This document shows, piece after piece, positions 1 to 9,100 of a stretch of DNA of 64,000 nucleotides. The notes under the pieces were generated by a model that was not told the origin of the DNA, did not search any database, and saw nothing but the letters and a program-made list of their open reading frames with translations. The translations under genes and the position numbers were made by a program. The stretch is from DSOI01 sp041394885. Lineage in GTDB: Bacteria; Acidobacteriota; Terriglobia; Bryobacterales; Bryobacteraceae. Numbering within the stretch: the first letter of the stretch is position 1; each line of letters starts with the position of its first letter. The DNA lies in assembly GCA_041394885.1 (NCBI GenBank), contig JAWKHI010000034.1, positions 12,917 to 76,916 on the forward strand, written 5' to 3'.

Positions 1-1652
1 TTGGTCCAGAAACGCGAGTAAATCAGGTGGAGGATGGCGTGTGTGACGCCGCCGATGTATTGGTCAATGGGAAACCAGGCGTCCGCCTTTTCCCTGGCAA
101 AAGGAAGCCGGTCGTTGCCTGGATCGCAGAAACGGTAGAAGTACCACGACGAATCGATAAAGGTATCCATCGTGTCGGTTTCGCGCTGGGCGGGGTTTCC
201 GCATCGAGGGCACGGCGTGTTGACGAACTCTTCCACGTTGGCGAGCGGCGAACGGCCCTTGCCGGTGAACTCCACGTTGTAGGGCAATTCCACCGGGAGG
301 TCATCGTATTTCACGGGTACGGTGCCGCAGGCGTCGCAATGGACCATCGGGATCGGCGTGCCCCAATAACGCTGACGGGAGATGCCCCAATCCTTGATGC
401 GGAACGTAGTAGCCGCGTTGCCGAATCCACGAGCTTGGGCGTCGGCTGCCATGCGGGCACGGGCGTCGGCACTCGGCATCCCGGCATATTCGCCGGACGC
501 CTCGACGACGCCGTAGCCGGGAAAGGCGGCCGTCATGGTAGCGCCGTCGGCCAACTCGCCGTCGACAGGCCGAATCACGGGACGCACGTCGATCGCGTAC
601 TTGCGGCAGAACTCGAAATCGCGCTCGTCATGGGCGGGCACGGCCATGATGGCGCCTGTGCCGTAGCCAAGCAAGACGAAGTCTCCCACCCAGATCGGGA
701 CTTGTTCGCCACTGAACGGGTTGATGGCGTAGTGGCCGGTGAAGAGGCCTGATTTTTCGACATCGGCCGGGCCTTTGCGGCCCATCTCGTCGATCATTGC
801 CTTGACCGGCGCGTGCGCGTCACCGGGCATGAGGCGCGCGACCAGCGGATGTTCCGGCGCGAGGATCACGCAAGTGGCGCCGTAGATGGTGTCGATGCGG
901 GTTGTGAAAACGCGGATCTTCTCACCGGTGCCTTGGTGGGTGAAGTCAACCTCCGCGCCGTCGCTTTTGCCGATCCAGTTGCGCTGCATGGTGAGCACAC
1001 GCTCGGGCCAACCCTTCTCGAGGCCGGCATAGGTCTCGGCGAGCAATTCGTCGGCGTAGGCGGTGATTTTGAGAGCCCACTGTTCGAGGTCGCGCTGTTC
1101 GACGAGGCTGGAACAACGCCAGCAGCGTCCTTCTTCGACCTGTTCGTTTGCGAGCACGGTTGCGCAGTCCGGACACCAGTTGACGCGCGCGTTCTTGCGG
1201 TAGGCAAGTCCTTTCTCCCACATCTTGAGAAAGAACCACTGGTTCCAGCGGTAGTAATCGGGGAGGCAGGTGTTGACTTCCCGGGACCAGTCATAGCTGA
1301 AGCCGAGACGGATCAACTGCCGCTTCATGTGCTCGACGTTGGACAGCGTCCAATCGCGCGGGTGCATCTTATTCTTGATGGCGGCGTTCTCGGCGGGCAT
1401 TCCGAACGAATCCCAGCCGATGGGATGGAGCACATCGTAGCCGCGCATCCACATGTAGCGGGCGAGCGTATCGCCGATCGAGTAGTTGCGCACATGGCCC
1501 ATGTGGAGGCGTCCACTGGGATAAGGGAACATCTCGAGCACGTAGTAGCGCGGCTTGCTGCCGTCGTCGAGCGCGCGGTAGAGGGCAGGGTCGCTCCACG
1601 CCTCCACCCATTTCGTCTCGATGGTTGTATGGTCAAACGCCTTCTCTGGCAT
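1..1652 (-). CDS. leuS: Leucyl-tRNA synthetase (3' end outside window)
   Basis: Charges tRNA-Leu with leucine in the cytoplasm. Translating the minus strand from the ATG at 1652 gives about 550 residues that run off the window edge. Visible are the class I HIGH-type motif as HMGH (about residues 50-53, within PYPSGRLHMGHVRNYSIGD), a CxxC...CxxC zinc knuckle (CPDC...CWRC), and the CP1 editing domain with its threonine-rich stretch TTRIDTIYGAT and GTGAIMAVPAHDERD including the conserved editing Asp. A second CxxC pair (CDAC...CPRC) follows near the editing/catalytic return. The KMSKS loop and anticodon-binding domain (roughly 270-310 residues) lie beyond position 1. It is the last visible gene of a minus-strand run nfo, DUF1648, leuS. 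The frame is open across the whole segment, so no disruption is seen. Family assignment is secure. Confidence 0.97.
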   Translation of the reverse strand, partial: MPEKAFDHTTIETKWVEAWSDPALYRALDDGSKPRYYVLEMFPYPSGRLHMGHVRNYSIGDTLARYMWMRGYDVLHPIGWDSFGMPAENAAIKNKMHPRDWTLSNVEHMKRQLIRLGFSYDWSREVNTCLPDYYRWNQWFFLKMWEKGLAYRKNARVNWCPDCATVLANEQVEEGRCWRCSSLVEQRDLEQWALKITAYADELLAETYAGLEKGWPERVLTMQRNWIGKSDGAEVDFTHQGTGEKIRVFTTRIDTIYGATCVILAPEHPLVARLMPGDAHAPVKAMIDEMGRKGPADVEKSGLFTGHYAINPFSGEQVPIWVGDFVLLGYGTGAIMAVPAHDERDFEFCRKYAIDVRPVIRPVDGELADGATMTAAFPGYGVVEASGEYAGMPSADARARMAADAQARGFGNAATTFRIKDWGISRQRYWGTPIPMVHCDACGTVPVKYDDLPVELPYNVEFTGKGRSPLANVEEFVNTPCPRCGNPAQRETDTMDTFIDSSWYFYRFCDPGNDRLPFAREKADAWFPIDQYIGGVTHAILHLIYSRFWT

Positions 1653-1702
1653 AAAAACTCTTAGTTTAGCGTGTCGATTGCGGGGGACTCCCGAAACGGG
1701 CT

Positions 1703-2203
1703 TTACCGGGCCGCTTGACGCATGCGCCAGAGATGGATTCCGAGAGTGGCGGCATTGGCGGCCAACACGCCTGGAAGCAGCCACGCTCCTAACGCAGCCG
1801 CGCGTCCCACGGCCACCTCCATTTGCCGCCATGAGAGCAAAGCGAACAGGAGCACTATCTCCAGGTTCATCCAGGCCATGAAGGAAACGCCGATGGCATA
1901 CATGCGAGGGGCGTTTTCCTCGGAGATCCTGAATGGGTAGTTGTACAGGTGCGGCAGGCGGGTCAATACAGTGAATCCGACGAAGTTGGCCAGGGCGAGC
2001 GCGGGCATGAGCAGGAGAAGGGAGCGGCCCGAGCCCCATCGGTCCGGCCGGCCGTGGACATTGAAATGAGTGGGGACTCTTTCCGGTATCTGGGGCCACA
2101 TCGTCCATACGTAAACCAGCAAGGCAACCAGGACTCCCGCGGCGAGAGCTTCAACGCCACGGCGGAGGGGTGTCACCGGAACCGAAACTCTGGGCCTGGC
2201 CAT
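1703..2203 (-). CDS. DUF1648-domain membrane protein
   Basis: A 166-residue integral membrane protein. An N-terminal hydrophobic segment (about residues 20-36) is followed by the DUF1648 signature IPERVPTHFNVHGRPDRWG, then three further hydrophobic segments near residues 60-80, 105-125 and 135-155. DUF1648 is found at the N terminus of SdpI-type immunity proteins and in many uncharacterised membrane proteins; the molecular role is not established. The gene begins 3 bases after the end of nfo and its stop lies 50 bases before leuS, so all three probably share a transcript. No SdpI C-terminal domain is seen, so an immunity function should not be assumed. Confidence 0.8.
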   Translation of the reverse strand: MARPRVSVPVTPLRRGVEALAAGVLVALLVYVWTMWPQIPERVPTHFNVHGRPDRWGSGRSLLLLMPALALANFVGFTVLTRLPHLYNYPFRISEENAPRMYAIGVSFMAWMNLEIVLLFALLSWRQMEVAVGRAAALGAWLLPGVLAANAATLGIHLWRMRQAAR

Positions 2204-2206
2204 CGA

Positions 2207-3028
2207 TCAATCCCCCGCCAAGCGACGCAGGATCGCCACTTGCGCGGCGTCGTCGCCTTCTTCTTCGAAAGGCGTTTCCAGGATGAACGCCTTGTCGCGA
2301 AATCGCCGATCCTTCAAGATCCGGGCAAAGGCGTCTTCCCCGATGTGGCCACGACCGATGTATTCATGGCGATCGACATGGCTGCCCCAGGGAACCTTGG
2401 AGTCATTGGCGTGGATCACGGGAATTCGCTCAATTCCGAGGCCTTCGGCGGCTTCGAAAAAATCGACCGCGGCGGCGCAGCAGTGCGCGGTGTCGAGACA
2501 GTAGCCCACGGCGAAATCGACGCGTCCCTCCACCATCCGGCGGATCGCCGCCAGTTCCTCCCATCGGGCACCCAACGCTTGGCCCTGGCCCGCGGTGATT
2601 TCGAGCAAGACGGAAAGTTTCGCCGATTTTACGCCCTGTCCGGCGACCACCAACCCAGCGGCGAAGCGTTCCATGCCTTGTTCCGCGGTTTGTCCCTTGG
2701 CGCTGCCAGGGTGCACCACAACGTGGTCCGCACCCAGTTGGATGGAGCGTCCCAATTCTTCGCGGAAGGCGACCACGGACTTCTCCCAGATGCCGTCACC
2801 AGCGGCGGCCATGTTGACGAGGTAGTTGGCGTGGACCACGAGCGGGGATACATCGAAGCGATCGCGGGCTTTGGCGAATCGGGCCACTTCGGCGGGGTCC
2901 AGCCTGGCGCCGCGCCACATACGGGGGCTCGACGAAAAAATCTGAATCGTATTGGCGCCGATCTTACCGGCGTGGATCGCAGCGCCCTCGAGCGAACCCG
3001 CAACGGAAACGTGGGCCCCAATTCGCAT
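2207..3028 (-). CDS. nfo: Endonuclease IV (apurinic/apyrimidinic endonuclease)
   Basis: Cleaves DNA 5' to abasic sites in base-excision repair; a trinuclear-zinc TIM barrel. The frame is open much further upstream, but the family's standard start MRIGAHVSVAGS fixes the start at 3028, giving 273 residues. The metal ligands known from E. coli Nfo all have visible equivalents: H in LVVHANYLVN, H in VVHPGS, E in LLEITAGQG, D and H in CLDTAH, H in VIHANDSK, D and H in DRHEYIGRGHIG, and E in ILETPFEEEG. The start codon lies only 24 bases from the divergent start of the esterase gene. The TACAAT at 3046-3041 (minus strand) could be a -10 box, which would leave an almost leaderless message. Confidence 0.95.
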   Translation of the reverse strand: MRIGAHVSVAGSLEGAAIHAGKIGANTIQIFSSSPRMWRGARLDPAEVARFAKARDRFDVSPLVVHANYLVNMAAAGDGIWEKSVVAFREELGRSIQLGADHVVVHPGSAKGQTAEQGMERFAAGLVVAGQGVKSAKLSVLLEITAGQGQALGARWEELAAIRRMVEGRVDFAVGYCLDTAHCCAAAVDFFEAAEGLGIERIPVIHANDSKVPWGSHVDRHEYIGRGHIGEDAFARILKDRRFRDKAFILETPFEEEGDDAAQVAILRRLAGD

Positions 3029-3052
3029 GGTGAATCTGTCATTGTAGACAAG

Positions 3053-4237
3053 ATGCGACTGGTAGCTTTGTTCCTTGTGTGCGCGGCAATGCAATGGGCG
3101 CAGGACCCGATTCACGACAAAGACGTGCCGTACGCGGAGATGGACGGTGTGACTCTCGGTATGGATCTGGTGCGGCCTTCCACGCCGGGTCCGCATCCAG
3201 CGGTGGTGCTGATACACGGCGGCGGATTCAGCGGAGGCACGCGGCAAGGGTTTCTGGGGACGGCGCGCAAACTGGCCGCGGCGGGCTACGTGGCCGCATC
3301 GGCCAGCTACCGGTTGACACCGGTGTATCAATTCCCTGCCCCGGTGTACGACGCCAAGGCGGCGGTGCGCTTCCTGCGAGCCAACGCCGGAAAGTATTCG
3401 ATCGATCCGGACCGCATCGGCGCGATTGGCGTGTCGGCCGGCGGGACGATCGCGCTGTTTCTGGGCGTGACGCGAGGCGTGCCGGAATTCGAAGGCGACG
3501 GACCGAATCAGGAATACTCGAGCGCGGTGGCGTGCGTGGTGAATCTGTATGGCCGCTCCGACATGACGACGGCGTATGGGGGAAGCCGCAATGCGGCGTC
3601 TGCGTTGCCGCCGTTGACCGGGGGCGAACTGCCATGGGCGCGGACCGGCCATCTGCGGGCGAGCCCCATCCAGTGGGTGACGCCTTCCTCGGCGCCGGTC
3701 GAGTCGATTCACGGCACGTTCGATCTCAACGTTCCCCACCAACAGTCGGTGGACCTGCATGCGCGGCTGCGCGCGGCAGGCGTGGAGGAGCACCTGGAAA
3801 CGATCGACCGGGCGGGGCACGGATTCAAGGGCGACGATCAGGAACAGGCCGATCGTGCGATGCTCGCGTTCTTCGACAAGCACCTGAAACCGGCTCCGGA
3901 CCGGCTCTCGCTCTACATCCGGGCCGGCAACGAGCAGATCACGCTGGGCTGGCCATCGGGCCGGATCCTGGACCGCCGGCCGGCCGCGGGCCGTGCTCCG
4001 CAATCGATGCTGCTTTTTGACGCGAAGGGTCCGCTGCGGATCGGAGCGCTTTCCGCGGTGCTGGACATTCCAGGAGGGAATCGGCTGGTGGCGGATAAGA
4101 CTGGCCGGCGCATCGTGGAGATTGACCCGCAAGGCCTGCCAGTACACGAACTGCGTGAACTCCCGTTCCAGCCGGAGAGCCTGGCACGGGCTCTGAATCC
4201 GCCGGCCTCGGCACCTTCGCGCGGGGCGCTACACTAA
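3053..4237 (+). CDS. Secreted alpha/beta-hydrolase (esterase/lipase, HSL/BD-FAE type) with C-terminal extension
   Basis: A 394-residue carboxyl-ester hydrolase. A short signal peptide (residues 1-16, hydrophobic then AQ) predicts export. The oxyanion motif HGGG lies at residues 55-58, the nucleophile elbow GVSAGG places the catalytic Ser near 128, and the acid and base are likely the Asp of HGTFDLNVP and the His of RAGHGFKG (about residues 225 and 262). After the hydrolase core a roughly 110-residue C-terminal region (from about 285) has no motif I recognise and contains short beta-like segments. The much longer open frame starting at 1949 is not used: it runs antisense through nfo, and the signal peptide begins at 3053. 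It is divergent from nfo and 9 bases upstream of the ABC permease. Confidence 0.88.
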   Translation: MRLVALFLVCAAMQWAQDPIHDKDVPYAEMDGVTLGMDLVRPSTPGPHPAVVLIHGGGFSGGTRQGFLGTARKLAAAGYVAASASYRLTPVYQFPAPVYDAKAAVRFLRANAGKYSIDPDRIGAIGVSAGGTIALFLGVTRGVPEFEGDGPNQEYSSAVACVVNLYGRSDMTTAYGGSRNAASALPPLTGGELPWARTGHLRASPIQWVTPSSAPVESIHGTFDLNVPHQQSVDLHARLRAAGVEEHLETIDRAGHGFKGDDQEQADRAMLAFFDKHLKPAPDRLSLYIRAGNEQITLGWPSGRILDRRPAAGRAPQSMLLFDAKGPLRIGALSAVLDIPGGNRLVADKTGRRIVEIDPQGLPVHELRELPFQPESLARALNPPASAPSRGALH

Positions 4238-4246
4238 GAGTTTGTC

Positions 4247-5347
4247 TTGATCAACAAGCTCGTTTTCGAAAACCTCAAGCACCGCCCTGTCCGCACATTG
4301 CTCAGCGTGTGCGCCGTCGCGATTGAAGTGACCATGATCCTGACGCTGGTTGGCGTGAGCCGCGGCGTCATCGAGGAGTCACAGCGGCGAGCGCGCGGCG
4401 TTGGCGCCGACATTTGGGTTCGCCCTCCGGGCAGTTCGCTGATGAGCTTCAACTCAGTCTCGATGCCGGAGAAGCTGCTGGGATTCTTCGAGACGCAGCC
4501 ACACGTGACGCTCGCCACCGGAAGCGCCAATTCGGGCGCGGGAATTCTCGAGAGCGTCGCAGGCGTGGATTTCGCGAAGTTCGAGCAGCTTTCCGGACCC
4601 TTACGATTTCTCAAAGGCGGACCCATCACCGGGCCGAACGAAATCATCATCGACGAGCGGTACGCGCAGCAAAAGAAGTTGAAGCCGGGCGGAGTGATCA
4701 ACCTGTGGAATCGGGACTGGAAGGTGGCTGGGATCTATGAATCCGGTAAGCTGTCACGGATGATGCTGCCGCTCGAGACCGTGCAGGATCTTTCCGGCGC
4801 AGCGGGCAAACTTTCGCAGATTTTCCTGAAGGTAGATGATCCGGCCAATACGGCATCGGTGGTGGCGGCGTTGAAGGCGAATCCTCAATTGGCGGGCTAT
4901 CCGATCTATTCGGTGGAAGAGTGGATGTCGCTGTTCTCGGTGGACGGGGTGCCGGGATTGAGGCCGTTTATCGCTGTCGTGATCGCGCTCGGGGTGATCG
5001 TGGGATTCCTGGTGGTTTTTCTTTCGATGTATACGGCGGTGCTCGAGCGCACACGTGAGATCGGCATTCTGAAATCCCTGGGCGCGTCGCCGGGCTACAT
5101 TCTGGGGATCCTGCTGCGGGAGACGGCGATCCTGGCGCTCACCGGGGCGGTTGCGGGGATCGCGGTGACTTACGGGACGCGCTACATCGTCAACACCTAC
5201 ACGGGCCCCGCGTTCACCCAGATCATCGTGCCGGACTGGTGGCCCACCACCACCGTCATCGCGCTGGTGGGCGCGCTGCTCGGAACGCTATATCCCGGCC
5301 TCAAGGCCGTCCGCCAAGACGCGCTCGAGGCCATCTCGTATGAGTAA
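4247..5347 (+). CDS. ABC transporter permease, MacB/FtsX type
   Basis: A 366-residue permease of the type VII (mechanotransmission) ABC class. One N-terminal transmembrane helix (about 18-38) is followed by a MacB-like periplasmic domain (about 40-235) and three C-terminal helices (about 243-266, 281-306, 325-345), with the family's coupling segment ERTREIGILKSLGASPG between helices 2 and 3. The start is TTG at 4247; no in-frame ATG precedes the conserved N-terminal region. It overlaps the ATPase gene downstream by 8 bases (ATG inside the last codons), so the two are translationally coupled. MacB/Lol-type exporters move lipoproteins, peptides or lipids out of the inner membrane; the cargo here is unknown. 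Confidence 0.9.
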   Translation: MINKLVFENLKHRPVRTLLSVCAVAIEVTMILTLVGVSRGVIEESQRRARGVGADIWVRPPGSSLMSFNSVSMPEKLLGFFETQPHVTLATGSANSGAGILESVAGVDFAKFEQLSGPLRFLKGGPITGPNEIIIDERYAQQKKLKPGGVINLWNRDWKVAGIYESGKLSRMMLPLETVQDLSGAAGKLSQIFLKVDDPANTASVVAALKANPQLAGYPIYSVEEWMSLFSVDGVPGLRPFIAVVIALGVIVGFLVVFLSMYTAVLERTREIGILKSLGASPGYILGILLRETAILALTGAVAGIAVTYGTRYIVNTYTGPAFTQIIVPDWWPTTTVIALVGALLGTLYPGLKAVRQDALEAISYE

Positions 5348-6014
5348 GCCGATCATCGAGATCCGCGACCTGCACAAGGTCTACCGGGTTGGCGATTTGA
5401 GCGTGGAAGCGCTCCGCGGGGTGGACCTGTTTGTGGAGCGCGGCGAGTTTCTCTCGATCGTGGGACCGTCGGGATCCGGCAAATCCACACTGTTCCACAT
5501 CCTGGGCGGGCTGACGCCGCCGTCGTCGGGATCGGTGACCATCGACGGAGTGGACCTTTCCCACCTGACGGACCGGGGCCGCACGCAGATGCGCAAGGAA
5601 AAGGTCGGGTTCGTGTTCCAGCGCTACAACCTTCTGCCGACCCTGAGCGCGCACGACAACATCTGCATCGCGCGGCACATCGCCGGCAAGCCCCTCGAGC
5701 ACGACCCTGCCTTTCACGACATCCTGAAACTGCTGGGCATCGACCACCGGCTGGACCACAAGCCGCGGGCGATGTCGGGCGGCGAACAGCAGCGGGTGGC
5801 AATTGCCCGAGCGATCGTGAACCATCCGGCAATCCTTTTAGCCGATGAGCCGACGGGCAACCTGGACACGGCCAATTCCGACGCGGTTCTCGGCGTCCTG
5901 CGGGACCTGAACCAGCGCCTGGGCCAGACCATCCTGATGATCACGCACAATCCGGAAGCGGCCGCTTATGGGCACCGCATGGTCCGGATGCGTGACGGGG
6001 CGATCGTCGGGTAG
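5340..6014 (+). CDS. ABC transporter ATP-binding protein, LolD/MacB type
   Basis: A 224-residue ATPase that energises the preceding permease. Walker A GPSGSGKST at residues 42-50, Q-loop in FVFQRYNLLP, signature MSGGEQQRVAIARA, Walker B LLADEPTGNLD and the H-loop MITHN are all intact. Length and motifs match the LolD/MacB/FtsE group. It starts inside the 3' end of the permease gene. No periplasmic adaptor (MacA type) or outer-membrane channel gene is adjacent, so it is either a two-gene exporter or has partners elsewhere. Confidence 0.94.
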   Translation: MSKPIIEIRDLHKVYRVGDLSVEALRGVDLFVERGEFLSIVGPSGSGKSTLFHILGGLTPPSSGSVTIDGVDLSHLTDRGRTQMRKEKVGFVFQRYNLLPTLSAHDNICIARHIAGKPLEHDPAFHDILKLLGIDHRLDHKPRAMSGGEQQRVAIARAIVNHPAILLADEPTGNLDTANSDAVLGVLRDLNQRLGQTILMITHNPEAAAYGHRMVRMRDGAIVG

Positions 6015-6064
6015 CGCGCGTCAACCGGCTGGAAAAGTAACGCCCGGTTCATAGTTTGCGGAGA

Positions 6065-6070
6065 TATAAT
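6065..6070 (+). promoter_or_regulatory. Candidate -10 box for the TonB receptor gene
   Basis: A perfect TATAAT hexamer lies 51 bases before the receptor start codon in the 106-base gap after the ABC operon. No convincing -35 hexamer is present at 16-18 bases, so this is a candidate only. A 6-bp inverted repeat (AACCGG/CCGGTT, about 6023-6049) sits just upstream and might end the ABC transcript weakly. Confidence 0.3.
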
Positions 6071-6120
6071 TGGAGCAGCGGGATCCGGCTCACCGGGTTT
6101 CGATAGTAAGGGGATCTATT

Positions 6121-9100
6121 ATGTCTTTTCGCAGTACCCTCGTGGCGCTGTGCGCGGCCATGTCCTGCCTGGCGCAGGAATACCGCTCCACAGTATCCGG
6201 TCAAGTGACCGACCCCAGCGGCGCAGCCGTCGTAGGCGCTGCTATCCAAGCCGTCGACAAGAATACCGGTGCGCGTTATGACGCCTCCACCGGCGCCGAC
6301 GGCAACTACACTCTTCCCTTTCTTCCGCCCGGCCCCTACACGCTGACCGCGGAACTGGCGGGTTTCAAGAAGTTCGTACAAGAAGGCCTGAACGTCGGGA
6401 CCAACCAGCGGCTAACCATCAATATGGCTCTGCAACTGGGGGCCCAGGCCGAGGCCGTGACGGTGACCGCCGATATCGCGATGTTGCAGACGGCGACAGC
6501 CTCGGTAGGCCAGGTAATCACGGAAAACCAGATCGCGACGCTCCCGATGAATGGCCGGACACCGCTCACGCTCGCGCAATTGTCGTATGGCGTGACGCCG
6601 TCGTCGGATCCGCGATTCACGCGCCCGTTCGACAACGCCGGGCCATCGGGGTTCTCCATGGGCGGCGGCCAGGCACAGTCGAACGAACTTCTGCTCGACG
6701 GTTCGCCCGATATGACACGTAACCGGCGCGTGGCCTACAACCCGCCGGTGGACGCCGTGCAGGAGATGAAGGTGGAGTCGTTCCAGCCTGACGCCGCGTA
6801 CGGTAACACGGGCGGCGGCACGGTGAACGTGGTGATGAAGGGCGGCACCAATGAGCTTCACGGCTCGTTGTACGAGTTTCACCAGAACCAACGGTTGAAG
6901 GGAACGCCATTTTTCACCAACTCCGCGGGGCAGAAGAAGCCGGTGACTCGATTCAATCAATACGGGCTTACGGTGGGCGGACCGGTCTTCATTCCCAAAG
7001 TCCTAAACGGGCGCAACAAGCTGTTTTTCTTCTTCGGGTATGAAGGCATCCGGCAATCGGAACCCGAACCGACATTCTCCACCGTGCCCACCGCCGCTCA
7101 GCGTGACGGCGATTTCTCGCAGTTGCTGAATGTTTCGAGCGCCTACACCATCTACGATCCGACGACCGGCGCGACCGAAGGCAGCCGCATCCGCCGGCAG
7201 CCGTTCGCCGGCAACCGGATTCCAGCCAATCGTCTGAGCGGTATTTCGAAGAACTTCCTGCAGTTTCTTCCGGCGCCGAACTTCACTGGAGCGGCGGCGG
7301 ACGGCACCAACAACTACTTCAACAACGCCATCCGGAGCGACACGTTCTTCTCCTACCTGGGACGCCTGGACTGGAACGTATCGGACCGGCACAAGCTGTT
7401 CCTTTCCACGCGCACCAATGAGCGTGTGGAAAACAGGGGCAACCGTTTCTCCAACATCGCGACCGGCAATTTTCTCTCGCGCGTGAACTGGGGCGTGACG
7501 CTCGACGATGTTTACACGGTGACGCCGACGCTTTTCGTGAACACGCGCGTGAACTGGACGCGGTTCGTCGAAGGCAGCACGCGGCCCCACGACGGGTTCG
7601 ACTTCACGACGCTCGGCCTGCCGTCGTCGCTCAAGTCAGCGAGCAACCGGCTGGTGATCCCGCGGATCGATTTCGGCAACATCACCGACTTCGGCGATTC
7701 CGGCGGGGACAGGACGCCATTCGACAGCTATCAGATTTTTCTGGCCGCCACGAAGATCGCGGGACGTCACACGCTGAAATTCGGAACGGATTTGAGAACG
7801 CAGCGCGAGAGCTCCAACAGCTTCGGCAACTCGTCGGGTTTGTATCAGTTCAACGCCAACTGGACGCGCGGCCCGCTCGATAACTCGCCGGCTGCTCCAC
7901 TGGGGCAGGACATCGCCGCCTTCGTGCTCGGAATGCCCACTGGGGGCAGCTTCGATGTGAACGCTACGCGCACGCAGAGCTCGAAATACTTCGCGTTTTT
8001 CCTACAGGACGACCTGCGCGTGAGCAACACGCTGACGATGAATCTAGGGCTGCGATACGAGAAAGAAACCGGCACGATCGAGCGTTGGAACCGGGCCGTG
8101 CGCGGCTTCGATCCGGCGGCGTCGCTCACCGTTACCAACGCGGCCAAAGCGGCCTACACCGCCGCGCCGAACGCGATCCTCGCGGCGGCGCAGTTCAATC
8201 CCACCGGCGGAGTGCTGTTCGCCGATCCCTCCAATCGCGCCATCTACGGAACGCCGAGCAACGCGATCGCACCGCGGTTCGGGCTGTCGTGGTCGCCACG
8301 CGCTCTCGGCGGCAAGACGGTATTCCGGGGCGGCTTCGGGATCTTCTATAACACAGCCGGAACGTTCGGCATCCAGCAGCCGGGCTTCAGCCAGACCACG
8401 CAGTTGGTGGCTACGCTGAACAACTTCCTTTCGCCCGCCGCCACCTTCGCCAACCCATTTCCCAGCGGGATCCTGCAGCCGGTGGGCTCGTCGCTCGGAG
8501 TGAATACGTTTCTCGGGCAAAGCGTGCGCTACGTGGCGGCGCAACTCGATCAGCCCTACACGCAACGATGGAACGTGAACATCCAGCATGAAATCGCGAA
8601 AGATATGGTGTTCGAGATTGGCTACATGGGCTCGCGCGCGCGCCGCCTGCCGGTGGATCGCGAGTTGAACTATGTGCCCGATTCGTTCCTGTCGTCGTCG
8701 CTCACGCGCGATCAGGCGACCATTGACCGGCTCTCGGCGCTGGCGCCGAATCCGTTCCGTGGACTGCTCCCTGGCACCGGCTTGAACGGCTCAAACATCG
8801 GCGTGGAGAATCTGGTGCGGGCCTATCCGCAGTTTTCCGGCAACGGTGGGGTTCGGGAGGATTCCCAGACCATCGGGTACTCCAACTACCACATGATGCA
8901 GATGCGGCTCGACAAACGCTTCTCCAACGGCTTGCAGTTTCTGACGAACTTCCAATGGTCGAAGTTCCTCGAAGCGACCGGCCGGCTGTATGCGTCCGCC
9001 CCTGGGCTGGAATACCGCATCGCGGGCGAGGACCGTCCGTTCCGCTTCGTTTTCTCGAGCACGTATGAACTGCCGTTCGGCAAGGGTAAACGGCTGGCGT

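Noticed and set aside
813..1664. 283-residue + strand frame opposite leuS
   Set aside because: The leuS frame carries all class I motifs and conserved editing residues; the opposite frame resembles nothing.
1949..3052. Long + strand open frame leading into the esterase
   Set aside because: It runs antisense through nfo; the signal peptide at 3053 marks the real start. High GC gives long shadow frames.
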